A DNA stretch of 6,398 bases. Origin: Actinomycetes bacterium. Its GTDB lineage: Bacteria > Actinomycetota > Thermoleophilia > RBG-16-64-13. Positions 1-6,359 of this stretch are shown here, in pieces. The stretch lies in assembly GCA_021815245.1 (NCBI GenBank), contig JAKAHF010000149.1, positions 1-6,398 on the forward strand, given 5' to 3'. A program made the translations under genes and the position numbers. The notes below the pieces were generated by a model that did no database searches, was not told the DNA's origin, and saw only the letters and a list, made by a program, of their open reading frames with translations. Position 1 is the stretch's first letter, and each line of letters begins with the position of its first letter.

Positions 1-14
1 GACCCAGAGACAAC

Positions 15-37
15 CGAACGGGGCCCCCCGCCGTTCG
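15..37. other. GC-rich inverted repeat (possible hairpin) upstream of the first gene
   Basis: CGAACGG at 15-21 is matched exactly by CCGTTCG at 31-37, giving a 7-bp stem with a 9-nt loop of G and C only. No T-run follows, so it is not a typical intrinsic terminator. It could be the remnant end of an upstream transcription unit, a hairpin between operon genes that affects mRNA stability, or chance in GC-rich DNA. It lies 43 nt before the chosen start of the first gene. No convincing -35/-10 promoter pair is visible in positions 1-80. Confidence 0.3.
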
Positions 38-68
38 CACCATGCTCTGTTTCGCGAAAAGAGAGATC

Positions 69-74
69 AGGGAG
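69..74 (+). promoter_or_regulatory. Ribosome binding site of the first GrdB/UGSC-like gene
   Basis: AGGGAG ends 6 nt before the ATG at 81. This decides the start against the earlier in-frame ATG at 42, which has only the GC-rich hairpin in front of it and would add 13 charged residues outside the conserved domain. Confidence 0.65.
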
Positions 75-80
75 ATCCAG

Positions 81-1685
81 ATGAACAGCAGCCGCGTACC
101 GATGCAGGGAGAAACCGTCACAGTGCTGAACCCGCGCGGTACTCCGCCCGCGATCGAGCTGATTCCTCTGGCGCAGCGTCTCGATAGCCTCGCCGGCAAG
201 ACCATCTACATAGTGGACGTCAACTTCCCAGACACCGAGCAATTCTACGTGGCTGCCAAGGCGCTGCTTGCGGAGAGATTCCCCGATACCGATTGGGTGG
301 TGCAAGCGAAGACTGGGTCGTTCTTCGATGAGGATCCGGCATTCTGGGAAGAGGTCAAACAGAAGTCGGATGGTGCCATCGTAGGTCCCGGTCATCTCGA
401 CACGCTGGGCCCGGCAGTCATCGGCTGGTGCGCCAAGCTGGAGAAGATGGGAGTGCCGGCGGTTCCTCTCATCTGCGCGATGTTCCCCGACATGGAGAGA
501 CAAACGGCCCACCAGAAGGGCATCCCCAACATGCGCATCACCTACATGCCGTACCACGTCATCGGAGTATCGGTAGAGGATCATCGCAAGAACCTCCTAG
601 CGGACGACCCGGTGAGCGGGATAGAGGTGCTCCAAGAGATCGTCGACGGGCTGACCAAGCCGGTCACGGCCGACGAGGCGAAGAGCGGCATCTTCGAGCG
701 GCTGGTGCCAAGGCATCTCGAGCCCGACACTCCGGACAACCTGCAGCGCTTCTTCATCGAAAAGGGATGGACCGACTATCTCCCGCTCGTGCTGCCCACC
801 GAAGAGCGAGTTGCTGACATGCTGAAGGGCACCAGTCACAAGCCCGATGAGGTCGTGGGCAAGATGGCGCCATGCGCTCCCCAGGAGGCGTGGACCTATA
901 CCGTGGAGCAGGTGGCGGTCAATGCGGTCATGGCGGGGGCGAGGCCCGAGCACTTCCCGGTGATTCTCGCCATTGCCTCGACCGGTCAGACCTCACTGTG
1001 GTCATCGGTCACGTCCCAGACCCGCATGGCGGTCGTCAACGGTCCAATACGCCGGGAGCTCAACATGAACGCCGGCATCGGGGCGCTCGGACCGTTCAAC
1101 GAGGCAAACGCCGTCATGGGCAGATGCTGGACGCTGATCTCAAAGAACCTGGGCAACGGGGGCGTCGTGGGGAGCACCTATCTCGGCATGGGTGGAAACG
1201 CGCTGAACTACAGCAACCTCCTCTTCCCCGAGGACGAAGAAGGACTTCCAGAAGGTTGGCAGCCGCTCCATGTCGAGAAGGGCTTCAAGCCCGAGGACAG
1301 CGTCGTTTCCATCTTCGCCGGCTTCTCGCTCGTCAACGACGGGCATCTGAAGCCAAAGCCGTTCCACACGGCTCTCAAGCAACAACTACTGAAGATAGAG
1401 CCGTTCGTCTTCTACAAGGGTGTCAGTTTCGGGCTGCGGGCCACACTTCTCGCGAGCGGCGGGGCGCTTGGGCTGCTGGCGGAAGAAGGCTTCAAGACCA
1501 AGCAGTCGTTCCGGGAATGGCTGAGCGAGAACATGTACAAGGCCGAGGGCAGCGCGCCCGCACCGCATCCCGCCGACACGCCGGTGGATGTGCAGATCGT
1601 CGCGGTCGGAGAGCGGAAGCTGCCGTTCGCTCAGGCAGGGGAGATGCACTACGTGACCAGCACCTCCGTGGATGCATGGAGGTGA
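81..1685 (+). CDS. Two-domain UGSC/GrdB-like protein, paralogue A (function unknown)
   Basis: This encodes 534 residues from the ATG at 81; an in-frame ATG at 42 would add 13 but lacks a ribosome binding site. Residues about 13-194 form an alpha/beta domain like the UGSC (seleno)protein family: an opening VLNPRG (15-20), then LAGKTIYIVDV (37-47), and DGAIVGPG (97-104) leading into the helix ending LEKMGVP. Where I recall relatives having the UGSC motif after G-D, this protein reads H-L-D-T-L (105-109), so neither selenocysteine nor cysteine is present. C132 in PLICAMF is retained. Residues about 205-534 form a second domain with GWTDYLPLVLPT (229-240), VNAVMAGARPE (280-290), VVNGPIRREL (318-327) and WQPLHVEKGF (393-402). 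No signal peptide or membrane segment is seen, so it is probably cytosolic. It is a diverged paralogue of the next gene, whose ribosome binding site overlaps its stop. The family assignment rests on remembered motifs; the reaction is unknown and may be reductase-like or purely structural. Confidence 0.7.
   Translation: MNSSRVPMQGETVTVLNPRGTPPAIELIPLAQRLDSLAGKTIYIVDVNFPDTEQFYVAAKALLAERFPDTDWVVQAKTGSFFDEDPAFWEEVKQKSDGAIVGPGHLDTLGPAVIGWCAKLEKMGVPAVPLICAMFPDMERQTAHQKGIPNMRITYMPYHVIGVSVEDHRKNLLADDPVSGIEVLQEIVDGLTKPVTADEAKSGIFERLVPRHLEPDTPDNLQRFFIEKGWTDYLPLVLPTEERVADMLKGTSHKPDEVVGKMAPCAPQEAWTYTVEQVAVNAVMAGARPEHFPVILAIASTGQTSLWSSVTSQTRMAVVNGPIRRELNMNAGIGALGPFNEANAVMGRCWTLISKNLGNGGVVGSTYLGMGGNALNYSNLLFPEDEEGLPEGWQPLHVEKGFKPEDSVVSIFAGFSLVNDGHLKPKPFHTALKQQLLKIEPFVFYKGVSFGLRATLLASGGALGLLAEEGFKTKQSFREWLSENMYKAEGSAPAPHPADTPVDVQIVAVGERKLPFAQAGEMHYVTSTSVDAWR
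1678..1685 (+). promoter_or_regulatory. Shine-Dalgarno overlapping the upstream stop codon
   Basis: GGAGGTGA is a full-strength Shine-Dalgarno sequence whose last three bases are the TGA stop of paralogue A. It lies 8 nt before ATG 1694. Alternative in-frame starts at ATG 1676 and GTG 1682 have no ribosome binding site of their own. The arrangement points to translational coupling of the two paralogues. Confidence 0.7.
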
Positions 1686-1693
1686 AAGAGAAC

Positions 1694-3430
1694 ATGGTCA
1701 CAATCTCGTGTTTGAACCCGGAGGGATTGCTTGAGCCGGCGCAGCCGGAGCGGCCGCTCATGCCTCGCCTCGACGACCTGAATGGCAAGAAGATCAGGTT
1801 GCTGTGGGACGGCAAGATGGGCGGCGAGAATTTCTGCATCGCCATGCGGGAGGTTCTGAGGGAGATGTATCCCTCGGCCTCGATCGAGTGGACTGCGCTG
1901 GGGGACATGGATGCTGCCGCCAAGGCCAAGAACGAGGCGGACGCGTTCGTGTACGCCGTCGGCGACTCGGGCATGGGAGGTTGGATAGCGGCCATGAACG
2001 GGGCAGCCCTCGAGAAGGAGTTGGACAAGCCGGGGGTGGTGGTCGTGGGCGAGAACGCGCTTCACACGGCCAGGATGGCAGCAAGGGCGGCGGGTGTGTC
2101 TACGCTTCGAATCGTCTTCCTGCCCTCCATCGACTACTACCCCAACCGCCTGACCGCCGACGGGCTGCTGCCACTGGCTCGAGCGACCGCACCGTTGATC
2201 GTGGCCGCTCTCACCGAGCCGCCGTCACCCGCGGACTTCGAATCCCCGATCGGCGGTGTCGACCAGGAAGAGACCGGAGTGGTGACGGTCAGCGGCGACA
2301 GCTATGAATCGGCGCTCGAGGAATTCAACCAGCTGTATCTCGAGAGGCACTGGGGCGACGGATTGCCGCTGGTGCCGCCAACGCCGCAGGCGGTCTCGCG
2401 GATGCTGAGCGCCACGAAGCGTCCCCCCGATCATGTCGTCGGGCAACTTCCGTACCGCGGCGGCATCATCACCGTGGGCAAGATAGCGGTCAACGCGGTG
2501 ATGGCGGGTGCCAAACCGGAGTACCTGCCGGTAGTGATCGCGGCCATGGAGTGCATCGCCCGAGACAATGGCTTTCATCACTTCCTCAGCTCCGAGGGTT
2601 CGTTCACCCTCGCCATTGTCGTCAGCGGCCCACTGGGTAAGAAGCTCGACATGAACTCCGGCGTGGGACTGCTGGGCCACGGGTGGAGGGCGAACAGCAC
2701 CATCGGCCGGGCCGTCAGACTCTGCCTGAGCAACATAGGCTACTTGCATCCGGGTGAGGTCGACATGGCCCTCATCGGCAGGCCGTCGTCGCACACCTTC
2801 TACACATTCGCCGAAAACCAGGAGCAGTCTCCCTGGGAGCCCTATCACGTGAGCCAGGGCTTTACAGAAGGGGAGAGCTGTGTCACCGTGTCGACGGTGG
2901 GGGGTGCGACGGGCTTCGGTATGCGGCTGTACGGCGGCGGCGTGGTCGAGCCTTGGTCTATTGAGGCGGTGCTGGACACGATGGTCAAAGACGTTGCTGC
3001 CGACCGGGATACCCTTGCCCAGTACAAGCTTGGCTTCGGCAACCCCTTCGCGCACCTCAGGAAGCACCTCATGATCATCCACCCGGAATTGGCCATCCTG
3101 CTGCAGCGCATGGGGTTCACAAGGACGAGCCTGGTCGACTATCTCTTCGAGAACGCGAAGGTGCCGTATGAGGAGCTGACCGAACGTGAGGTGAAGGGGC
3201 TGATAGATCGCATCAACACCAAGCCGGGCGGGCTGTTCTTCGCAAACGACGCCATACCCGATGACCAGGTGGAGAAGGTCAAGGCGGCCATGAGACCCGG
3301 CGCGAGAGTACCCGTCGTCTATCCCCAGGATCTTCACGTGATCGTCTCGGGGGCCATTCCCGGCTACTCGTTCGGCATGACCTACTTCCACTCCGCGCAC
3401 GTGACGAGACCCATAGAGACCGCCTCCTAG
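1694..3430 (+). CDS. Two-domain UGSC/GrdB-like protein, paralogue B (function unknown)
   Basis: This encodes 578 residues from ATG 1694, chosen for the strong GGAGGTGA just upstream; the frame is open much further 5' but only as a shadow of the previous gene. Residues 1-175 are the UGSC/GrdB-like domain: CLNPEG (6-11), LNGKKIRLLWDG (29-40), then AVGDSGMGGW (88-97) and a helix ending LEK. The G-D-S-G-M-G stretch aligns with what I recall as G-D-U-G-S-C in relatives, so serine replaces selenocysteine or cysteine and the final cysteine is glycine. Residues about 200-578 carry HWGDGLPLVPPT (219-230), VNAVMAGAKPE (266-276), SGPLGKKLDMNSG (311-323), ANSTIGRA (333-340), SPWEPYHVSQGF (379-390) and a tail IIHPELAILLQRMGF (461-475). 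This domain keeps more of the family consensus than paralogue A. The protein has no transmembrane or export signal. Pairing suggests a heteromeric complex with paralogue A, one subunit perhaps non-catalytic; this is inference. Confidence 0.7.
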   Translation: MVTISCLNPEGLLEPAQPERPLMPRLDDLNGKKIRLLWDGKMGGENFCIAMREVLREMYPSASIEWTALGDMDAAAKAKNEADAFVYAVGDSGMGGWIAAMNGAALEKELDKPGVVVVGENALHTARMAARAAGVSTLRIVFLPSIDYYPNRLTADGLLPLARATAPLIVAALTEPPSPADFESPIGGVDQEETGVVTVSGDSYESALEEFNQLYLERHWGDGLPLVPPTPQAVSRMLSATKRPPDHVVGQLPYRGGIITVGKIAVNAVMAGAKPEYLPVVIAAMECIARDNGFHHFLSSEGSFTLAIVVSGPLGKKLDMNSGVGLLGHGWRANSTIGRAVRLCLSNIGYLHPGEVDMALIGRPSSHTFYTFAENQEQSPWEPYHVSQGFTEGESCVTVSTVGGATGFGMRLYGGGVVEPWSIEAVLDTMVKDVAADRDTLAQYKLGFGNPFAHLRKHLMIIHPELAILLQRMGFTRTSLVDYLFENAKVPYEELTEREVKGLIDRINTKPGGLFFANDAIPDDQVEKVKAAMRPGARVPVVYPQDLHVIVSGAIPGYSFGMTYFHSAHVTRPIETAS

Positions 3431-3463
3431 GGCGGGGCATATAGGACACTGCGAGAGGGTGCT

Positions 3464-4420
3464 GTGACCACCTACATCATTCGCAGGATCATCATGGCCG
3501 TGGTCGTCCTCGTTCTGGTCAGCGTGGTCGTGTTTCTCGCCATGCGGATGCTGCCGGGCGACCCGATTAAGCTCATCATGACCCAGTCGGAGATAGTGGC
3601 CATGGACGAGACGGCGCTCGACAACTTGAAGCACGAGTTCGGACTGGACCGGCCGCTGATCGTGCAGTACTTCAGCTGGGTGGGCGGGGTACTCAAAGGT
3701 GACTTCGGAAGGTCCATCATGAGCCGGGGTCCCGTTGCCCACGAGATGTGGCGAAGACTCCCCATAACGCTTCACATCGGTCTCGTGGCGTTCGTCATAG
3801 GCCTGGCCGTCGGCATCCCCGCCGGGATCCTCTGCGCGGTCAGGCGGGGACGATGGACGGATGGCTTTGTGACCGGGCTGGCGAACATCGGTATCACTGT
3901 CCCGGTGTTTTGGCTGGGCGTGATGATGATCTACGTGTTCGCCCTTTACCTCAAGTGGCTGCCGACGTCCGGCTACACCTCCCCGTTCGACGACTTCTGG
4001 CTGAGCACGAAGCGACTCATCATGCCGGTCATCTGCTTGGCGCTCTTCCCGCTCGCCGGCACGGCGCGGCAGACGCGCTCGAGCATGCTCGAGGTGCTTG
4101 GGCAGGACTACGTGCGCACGGCTTGGTCGAAAGGGCTCAAGCAGAAGGCCGTCATCATGAAGCACTCGCTGAAGAACTCGCTCATCCCGGTGGTCACTCT
4201 GTCGGGCATGCAGCTCACCATGGTGGTTGGCGGCGCGGTTATCGTCGAGAAGGTCTTCAACATCCCAGGGTTGGGCAGATACCTCATCGACTCCATCAAC
4301 GCTCAGGACTACCCCGCGGTACAGAGTGCCGTGCTTCTGATAGCCATCATCGTTGTCGTGATCAACCTGCTCATCGATCTCAGCTACGGCTGGCTGGACC
4401 CGAGGATCAGGTACAACTGA
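3464..4420 (+). CDS. dppB: Peptide/nickel-type ABC transporter permease, DppB/OppB family
   Basis: This is an inner-membrane permease subunit of a Dpp/Opp-class importer; 318 residues is the usual length. The GTG start at 3464 is preceded by GAGAGGG at 3453-3459 and gives the family's typical N-terminus, YIIRRI, then a first membrane segment (about 10-29) and RMLPGDP (28-34). The extracytoplasmic part has FGLDRPLIVQYFSWV (59-73) and GDFGRSI (79-85). Further membrane segments lie near 101-125, 135-163, 184-200, 240-262 and 286-306. The EAA coupling loop, which docks on the ATPase, runs from DYVRTAWSKGL (215-225) to NSLIP (238-242), and the protein ends with the family-typical WLDPRIRY. It starts 33 nt after paralogue B and its TGA overlaps a possible ATG of the next gene. 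The substrate cannot be read from the permease: peptides, nickel, opines, glutathione or other small organics are all known for the family. The dppB symbol means closest family only. Confidence 0.93.
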   Translation: MTTYIIRRIIMAVVVLVLVSVVVFLAMRMLPGDPIKLIMTQSEIVAMDETALDNLKHEFGLDRPLIVQYFSWVGGVLKGDFGRSIMSRGPVAHEMWRRLPITLHIGLVAFVIGLAVGIPAGILCAVRRGRWTDGFVTGLANIGITVPVFWLGVMMIYVFALYLKWLPTSGYTSPFDDFWLSTKRLIMPVICLALFPLAGTARQTRSSMLEVLGQDYVRTAWSKGLKQKAVIMKHSLKNSLIPVVTLSGMQLTMVVGGAVIVEKVFNIPGLGRYLIDSINAQDYPAVQSAVLLIAIIVVVINLLIDLSYGWLDPRIRYN

Positions 4421-4429
4421 TGAGGCTGT

Positions 4430-4434
4430 GGAGG
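4430..4434 (+). promoter_or_regulatory. Ribosome binding site supporting the ATG 4441 start
   Basis: GGAGG ends 6 nt before ATG 4441. The competing in-frame ATG at 4420 overlaps the previous TGA as ATGA and would add 7 residues, but only weak purine runs precede it. Initiation at 4441 is preferred; reinitiation at 4420 cannot be excluded. Confidence 0.5.
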
Positions 4435-4440
4435 GGCGCT

Positions 4441-5340
4441 ATGGTCGAAGAGGCAGCAGTCGTGCCGACGGGCGGGGAGGTACTGACACCCGCCTACAGC
4501 GAGTGGAGGCGCTTCCGACGTGTGTTCTTCGGGCGCAAGGTGGTCATCTTCGGCACACTCGTCATCCTGTTGTTCCTCGTGTTTGCCATCTTCGCTCCGC
4601 TCATCGCTCCCTACGCCCCGAATCACCAGAATCTCAGGGCAGTCACCGAACGGCCGAGCCACGAGCATCTTCTCGGAACCGACCAACTGGGCAGGGATAC
4701 GCTGACCAGAATCATCTACGGCAGCCGGATATCACTGATAATCGGCGTCGGGGCCGTGGCGCTGGGTAGCATCGTCGGTATGCTGCTGGGACTCATCGCC
4801 GGCTTCTTCGGAGGCTGGATCAACCAGATCATCATGCGCATCATGGACGCGCTCATGGCGTTCCCCATGATCCTCCTGGCGCTGCTTGTGGCAGGGGTGC
4901 TCGGCGGCGGCCTGCTGAACGTGATCATCGCTCTGGGGGTCGGCCTCATACCTGGGTCGGCGCGGCTCGTCTGCGGTCAGGTGCTCTCGGTGAAAGAGAA
5001 CGACTACATCGTGCTCAGCCGGTCAACCGGTACGAAGAGCTGGCGGATCATGCTGTCGCACGTCATACCAAATTGCATGCCGCCGCTCATCGTTTTCATC
5101 ACCATGACGCTCGGCGGCGTCGTTCTCGGGGAAGCGGCGCTGAGCTACCTGGGTATCGGCATCACCCCCCCGACCGCTACCTGGGGCGCCATGGTGAACG
5201 ACGGTCAGGACTACCTGATAACGAACCCGGAGCTGGCGTTCGCGCCGGGCGTTGCCCTTATGCTTCTGGTCTTCGCCTTCAACATGGTCGGTGACGGCTT
5301 GAGAGACGCGCTCGACCCGCGGTTGAGGGGGGTGCTGTGA
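4441..5340 (+). CDS. dppC: Peptide/nickel-type ABC transporter permease, DppC/OppC family
   Basis: This is the second inner-membrane permease, 299 residues from ATG 4441 or 306 from ATG 4420. It has the DppC layout: a cytoplasmic N-terminus ending in RRFRRVFFGRK (23-33), a first membrane segment (about 34-57), then the hallmark LGTDQLGRDTLTRIIYG (78-94). Later membrane segments lie near 96-124, 134-156, 158-171, 208-236 and 265-285. The EAA loop is ENDYIVLSRSTG (186-197) followed by SWRIMLSHVIPN (200-211). The usual alanine pair of E-A-A-R is replaced here by V-L-S-R, but the glycine and the H-V-I-P-N end are kept. ALSYLGIGITPPTATWG (233-249) and NMVGDGLRDALDPRLRG (281-297) are family signatures. 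It should pair with the DppB-like protein to form the channel. Its stop overlaps the GTG start of the ATPase gene, so the subunits are probably co-translated. Confidence 0.93.
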   Translation: MVEEAAVVPTGGEVLTPAYSEWRRFRRVFFGRKVVIFGTLVILLFLVFAIFAPLIAPYAPNHQNLRAVTERPSHEHLLGTDQLGRDTLTRIIYGSRISLIIGVGAVALGSIVGMLLGLIAGFFGGWINQIIMRIMDALMAFPMILLALLVAGVLGGGLLNVIIALGVGLIPGSARLVCGQVLSVKENDYIVLSRSTGTKSWRIMLSHVIPNCMPPLIVFITMTLGGVVLGEAALSYLGIGITPPTATWGAMVNDGQDYLITNPELAFAPGVALMLLVFAFNMVGDGLRDALDPRLRGVL

Positions 5341-6359
5341 CAGAGGCTTCGCTTGGCCAGCCCCTGCTGCGTGTCGAGAACCTGACTACCGAATTCAGGA
5401 CCGAACGCGGCACGGTCAGGGCTGTGAACGGGGTCTCATATGAGATCCACCCGGGAGAGATCGTGGGTCTGGTGGGGGAGAGCGGATCGGGGAAGTCGGT
5501 CAGCCAATTGTCGGTGATGAGGCTCGTCGCCAGTCCGCCTGGCTTCATCGCCGGCGGCAGGGTGCTGTTTGAGGGCAAGGACCTGGTGCAGTACGAGGCA
5601 AACGGGCCGGAACTACGCTCGGTGCGTGGTGCCAAGATCGCCATGGTTTTTCAGGAGCCGATGACCTCCCTCAACCCGGTACTCACCATCGGCTTTCAAC
5701 TGCGCGAGATGCTCGAACTGCACCTCTGCATGCGGCCGCAGGACGCGCAGAAGCGAGCGATCGAGTTGCTGAAGATGGTGGGGGTACCCGACGCGGAGAC
5801 CCGAATCGGAGACTACCCTCATCAATTCAGCGGTGGCATGCGCCAGCGGGTCATGGTGGCCATGGCCATCTCCTGTGATCCGAAGATACTCATCGCCGAC
5901 GAGGCAACGACGGCGCTCGACGCCACGACCCAGTTGCAGTTGCTCGAGTTGTTGCGCGACATGGTGCAACGCGCGGGCACCGCGCTGGTGATCGTCACTC
6001 ACAACCTCGGCGTTGTCGCACGCTATGCCGAGCGTGTCTATGTCATGTACGCCGGCCGGATAGTCGAGCACGGCACGGTAGATCAGATCCTTCTCAATCC
6101 TCGGCATCGCTACACCATGGACCTCCTGCGCAGCGTACCGAGCCGGAGCGAGAGAGGGGAGAAGCTCGTTCCCATAGCCGGCACCCCGCCGGACTTGATG
6201 AACCTGCCTCCGACCTGCAGCTTCTTGCCGCGTTGCCGGTATCGAGAAACGGTTTGCGAGCAGCAAGACTGCCCCCCGCTGCAGCAGGTGGAGCCCGGTC
6301 ACTTCGTCGCCTGCCATCTTGCCGGGAAGGGAGAGGCACATGCCGCCGGTGTCGCCTGA
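5337..6359 (+). CDS. dppD: Peptide/nickel-type ABC transporter ATP-binding protein, DppD/OppD family
   Basis: This is a cytoplasmic ATPase subunit that powers the DppB/DppC-like channel; 340 residues is typical. All nucleotide-binding elements are intact: Walker A GESGSGKS (47-54), Q-loop glutamine Q106 in VFQEPMTSLNP, signature FSGGMRQR (164-171), Walker B ILIADEA (184-190) with catalytic E189, D-loop ALD (193-195) and switch histidine H222 in VTHNLG. The C-terminal oligopeptide-transporter extension begins at HRYTMDLLRSVPS (257-269) and has cysteines C294, C300, C307 and C326, the pattern seen in DppD-type ATPases where an iron-sulfur cluster has been reported. C312 is an extra cysteine. 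The GTG start at 5337 overlaps the previous TGA as GTGA, with GAGGGGGG just upstream serving as ribosome binding site. The next gene starts inside its last codons. A second ATPase is expected for the heterodimer. Confidence 0.95.
   Translation: MTEASLGQPLLRVENLTTEFRTERGTVRAVNGVSYEIHPGEIVGLVGESGSGKSVSQLSVMRLVASPPGFIAGGRVLFEGKDLVQYEANGPELRSVRGAKIAMVFQEPMTSLNPVLTIGFQLREMLELHLCMRPQDAQKRAIELLKMVGVPDAETRIGDYPHQFSGGMRQRVMVAMAISCDPKILIADEATTALDATTQLQLLELLRDMVQRAGTALVIVTHNLGVVARYAERVYVMYAGRIVEHGTVDQILLNPRHRYTMDLLRSVPSRSERGEKLVPIAGTPPDLMNLPPTCSFLPRCRYRETVCEQQDCPPLQQVEPGHFVACHLAGKGEAHAAGVA
6329..6333 (+). promoter_or_regulatory. Ribosome binding site of the last, partial gene
   Basis: GGGAG lies 6 nt before ATG 6340, inside the 3' end of the DppD-like gene. 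It supports a real start there although little of the product is visible. Confidence 0.5.

Noticed and set aside
1683..1685. TGA of paralogue A as a possible selenocysteine codon
   Set aside because: Reading past it adds only about nine codons before another TGA, with no UGSC-like context. It is also part of the next gene's Shine-Dalgarno, so it is an ordinary stop.
872..1693. 5' extension of paralogue B's open frame across the end of paralogue A
   Set aside because: The extension translates to arginine/glycine-rich nonsense in the wrong frame of paralogue A, and a strong Shine-Dalgarno marks ATG 1694 as the start.
3431..3463. Possible terminator or promoter in the gap before the DppB-like gene
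   Set aside because: The 33 nt hold a ribosome binding site but no stem-loop with T-run and no convincing -35/-10 pair.
2225..4165. A 646-codon open frame on the minus strand across paralogue B and the DppB-like gene
   Set aside because: Its product is rich in H, R, D and P with no recognisable domain, and it lies opposite two genes with clear motifs. Long antisense frames are common in GC-rich coding DNA.
3748..4440. 5' extension of the DppC-like open frame through the DppB-like gene
   Set aside because: The residues before 4420 are an out-of-frame shadow of the DppB-like gene; the DppC family N-terminus begins around ATG 4420/4441.
5613..6341. A 242-codon minus-strand frame opposite the DppD-like ATPase
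   Set aside because: It is a shadow of a gene with all ABC ATPase motifs intact and shows no domain or ribosome binding site of its own.
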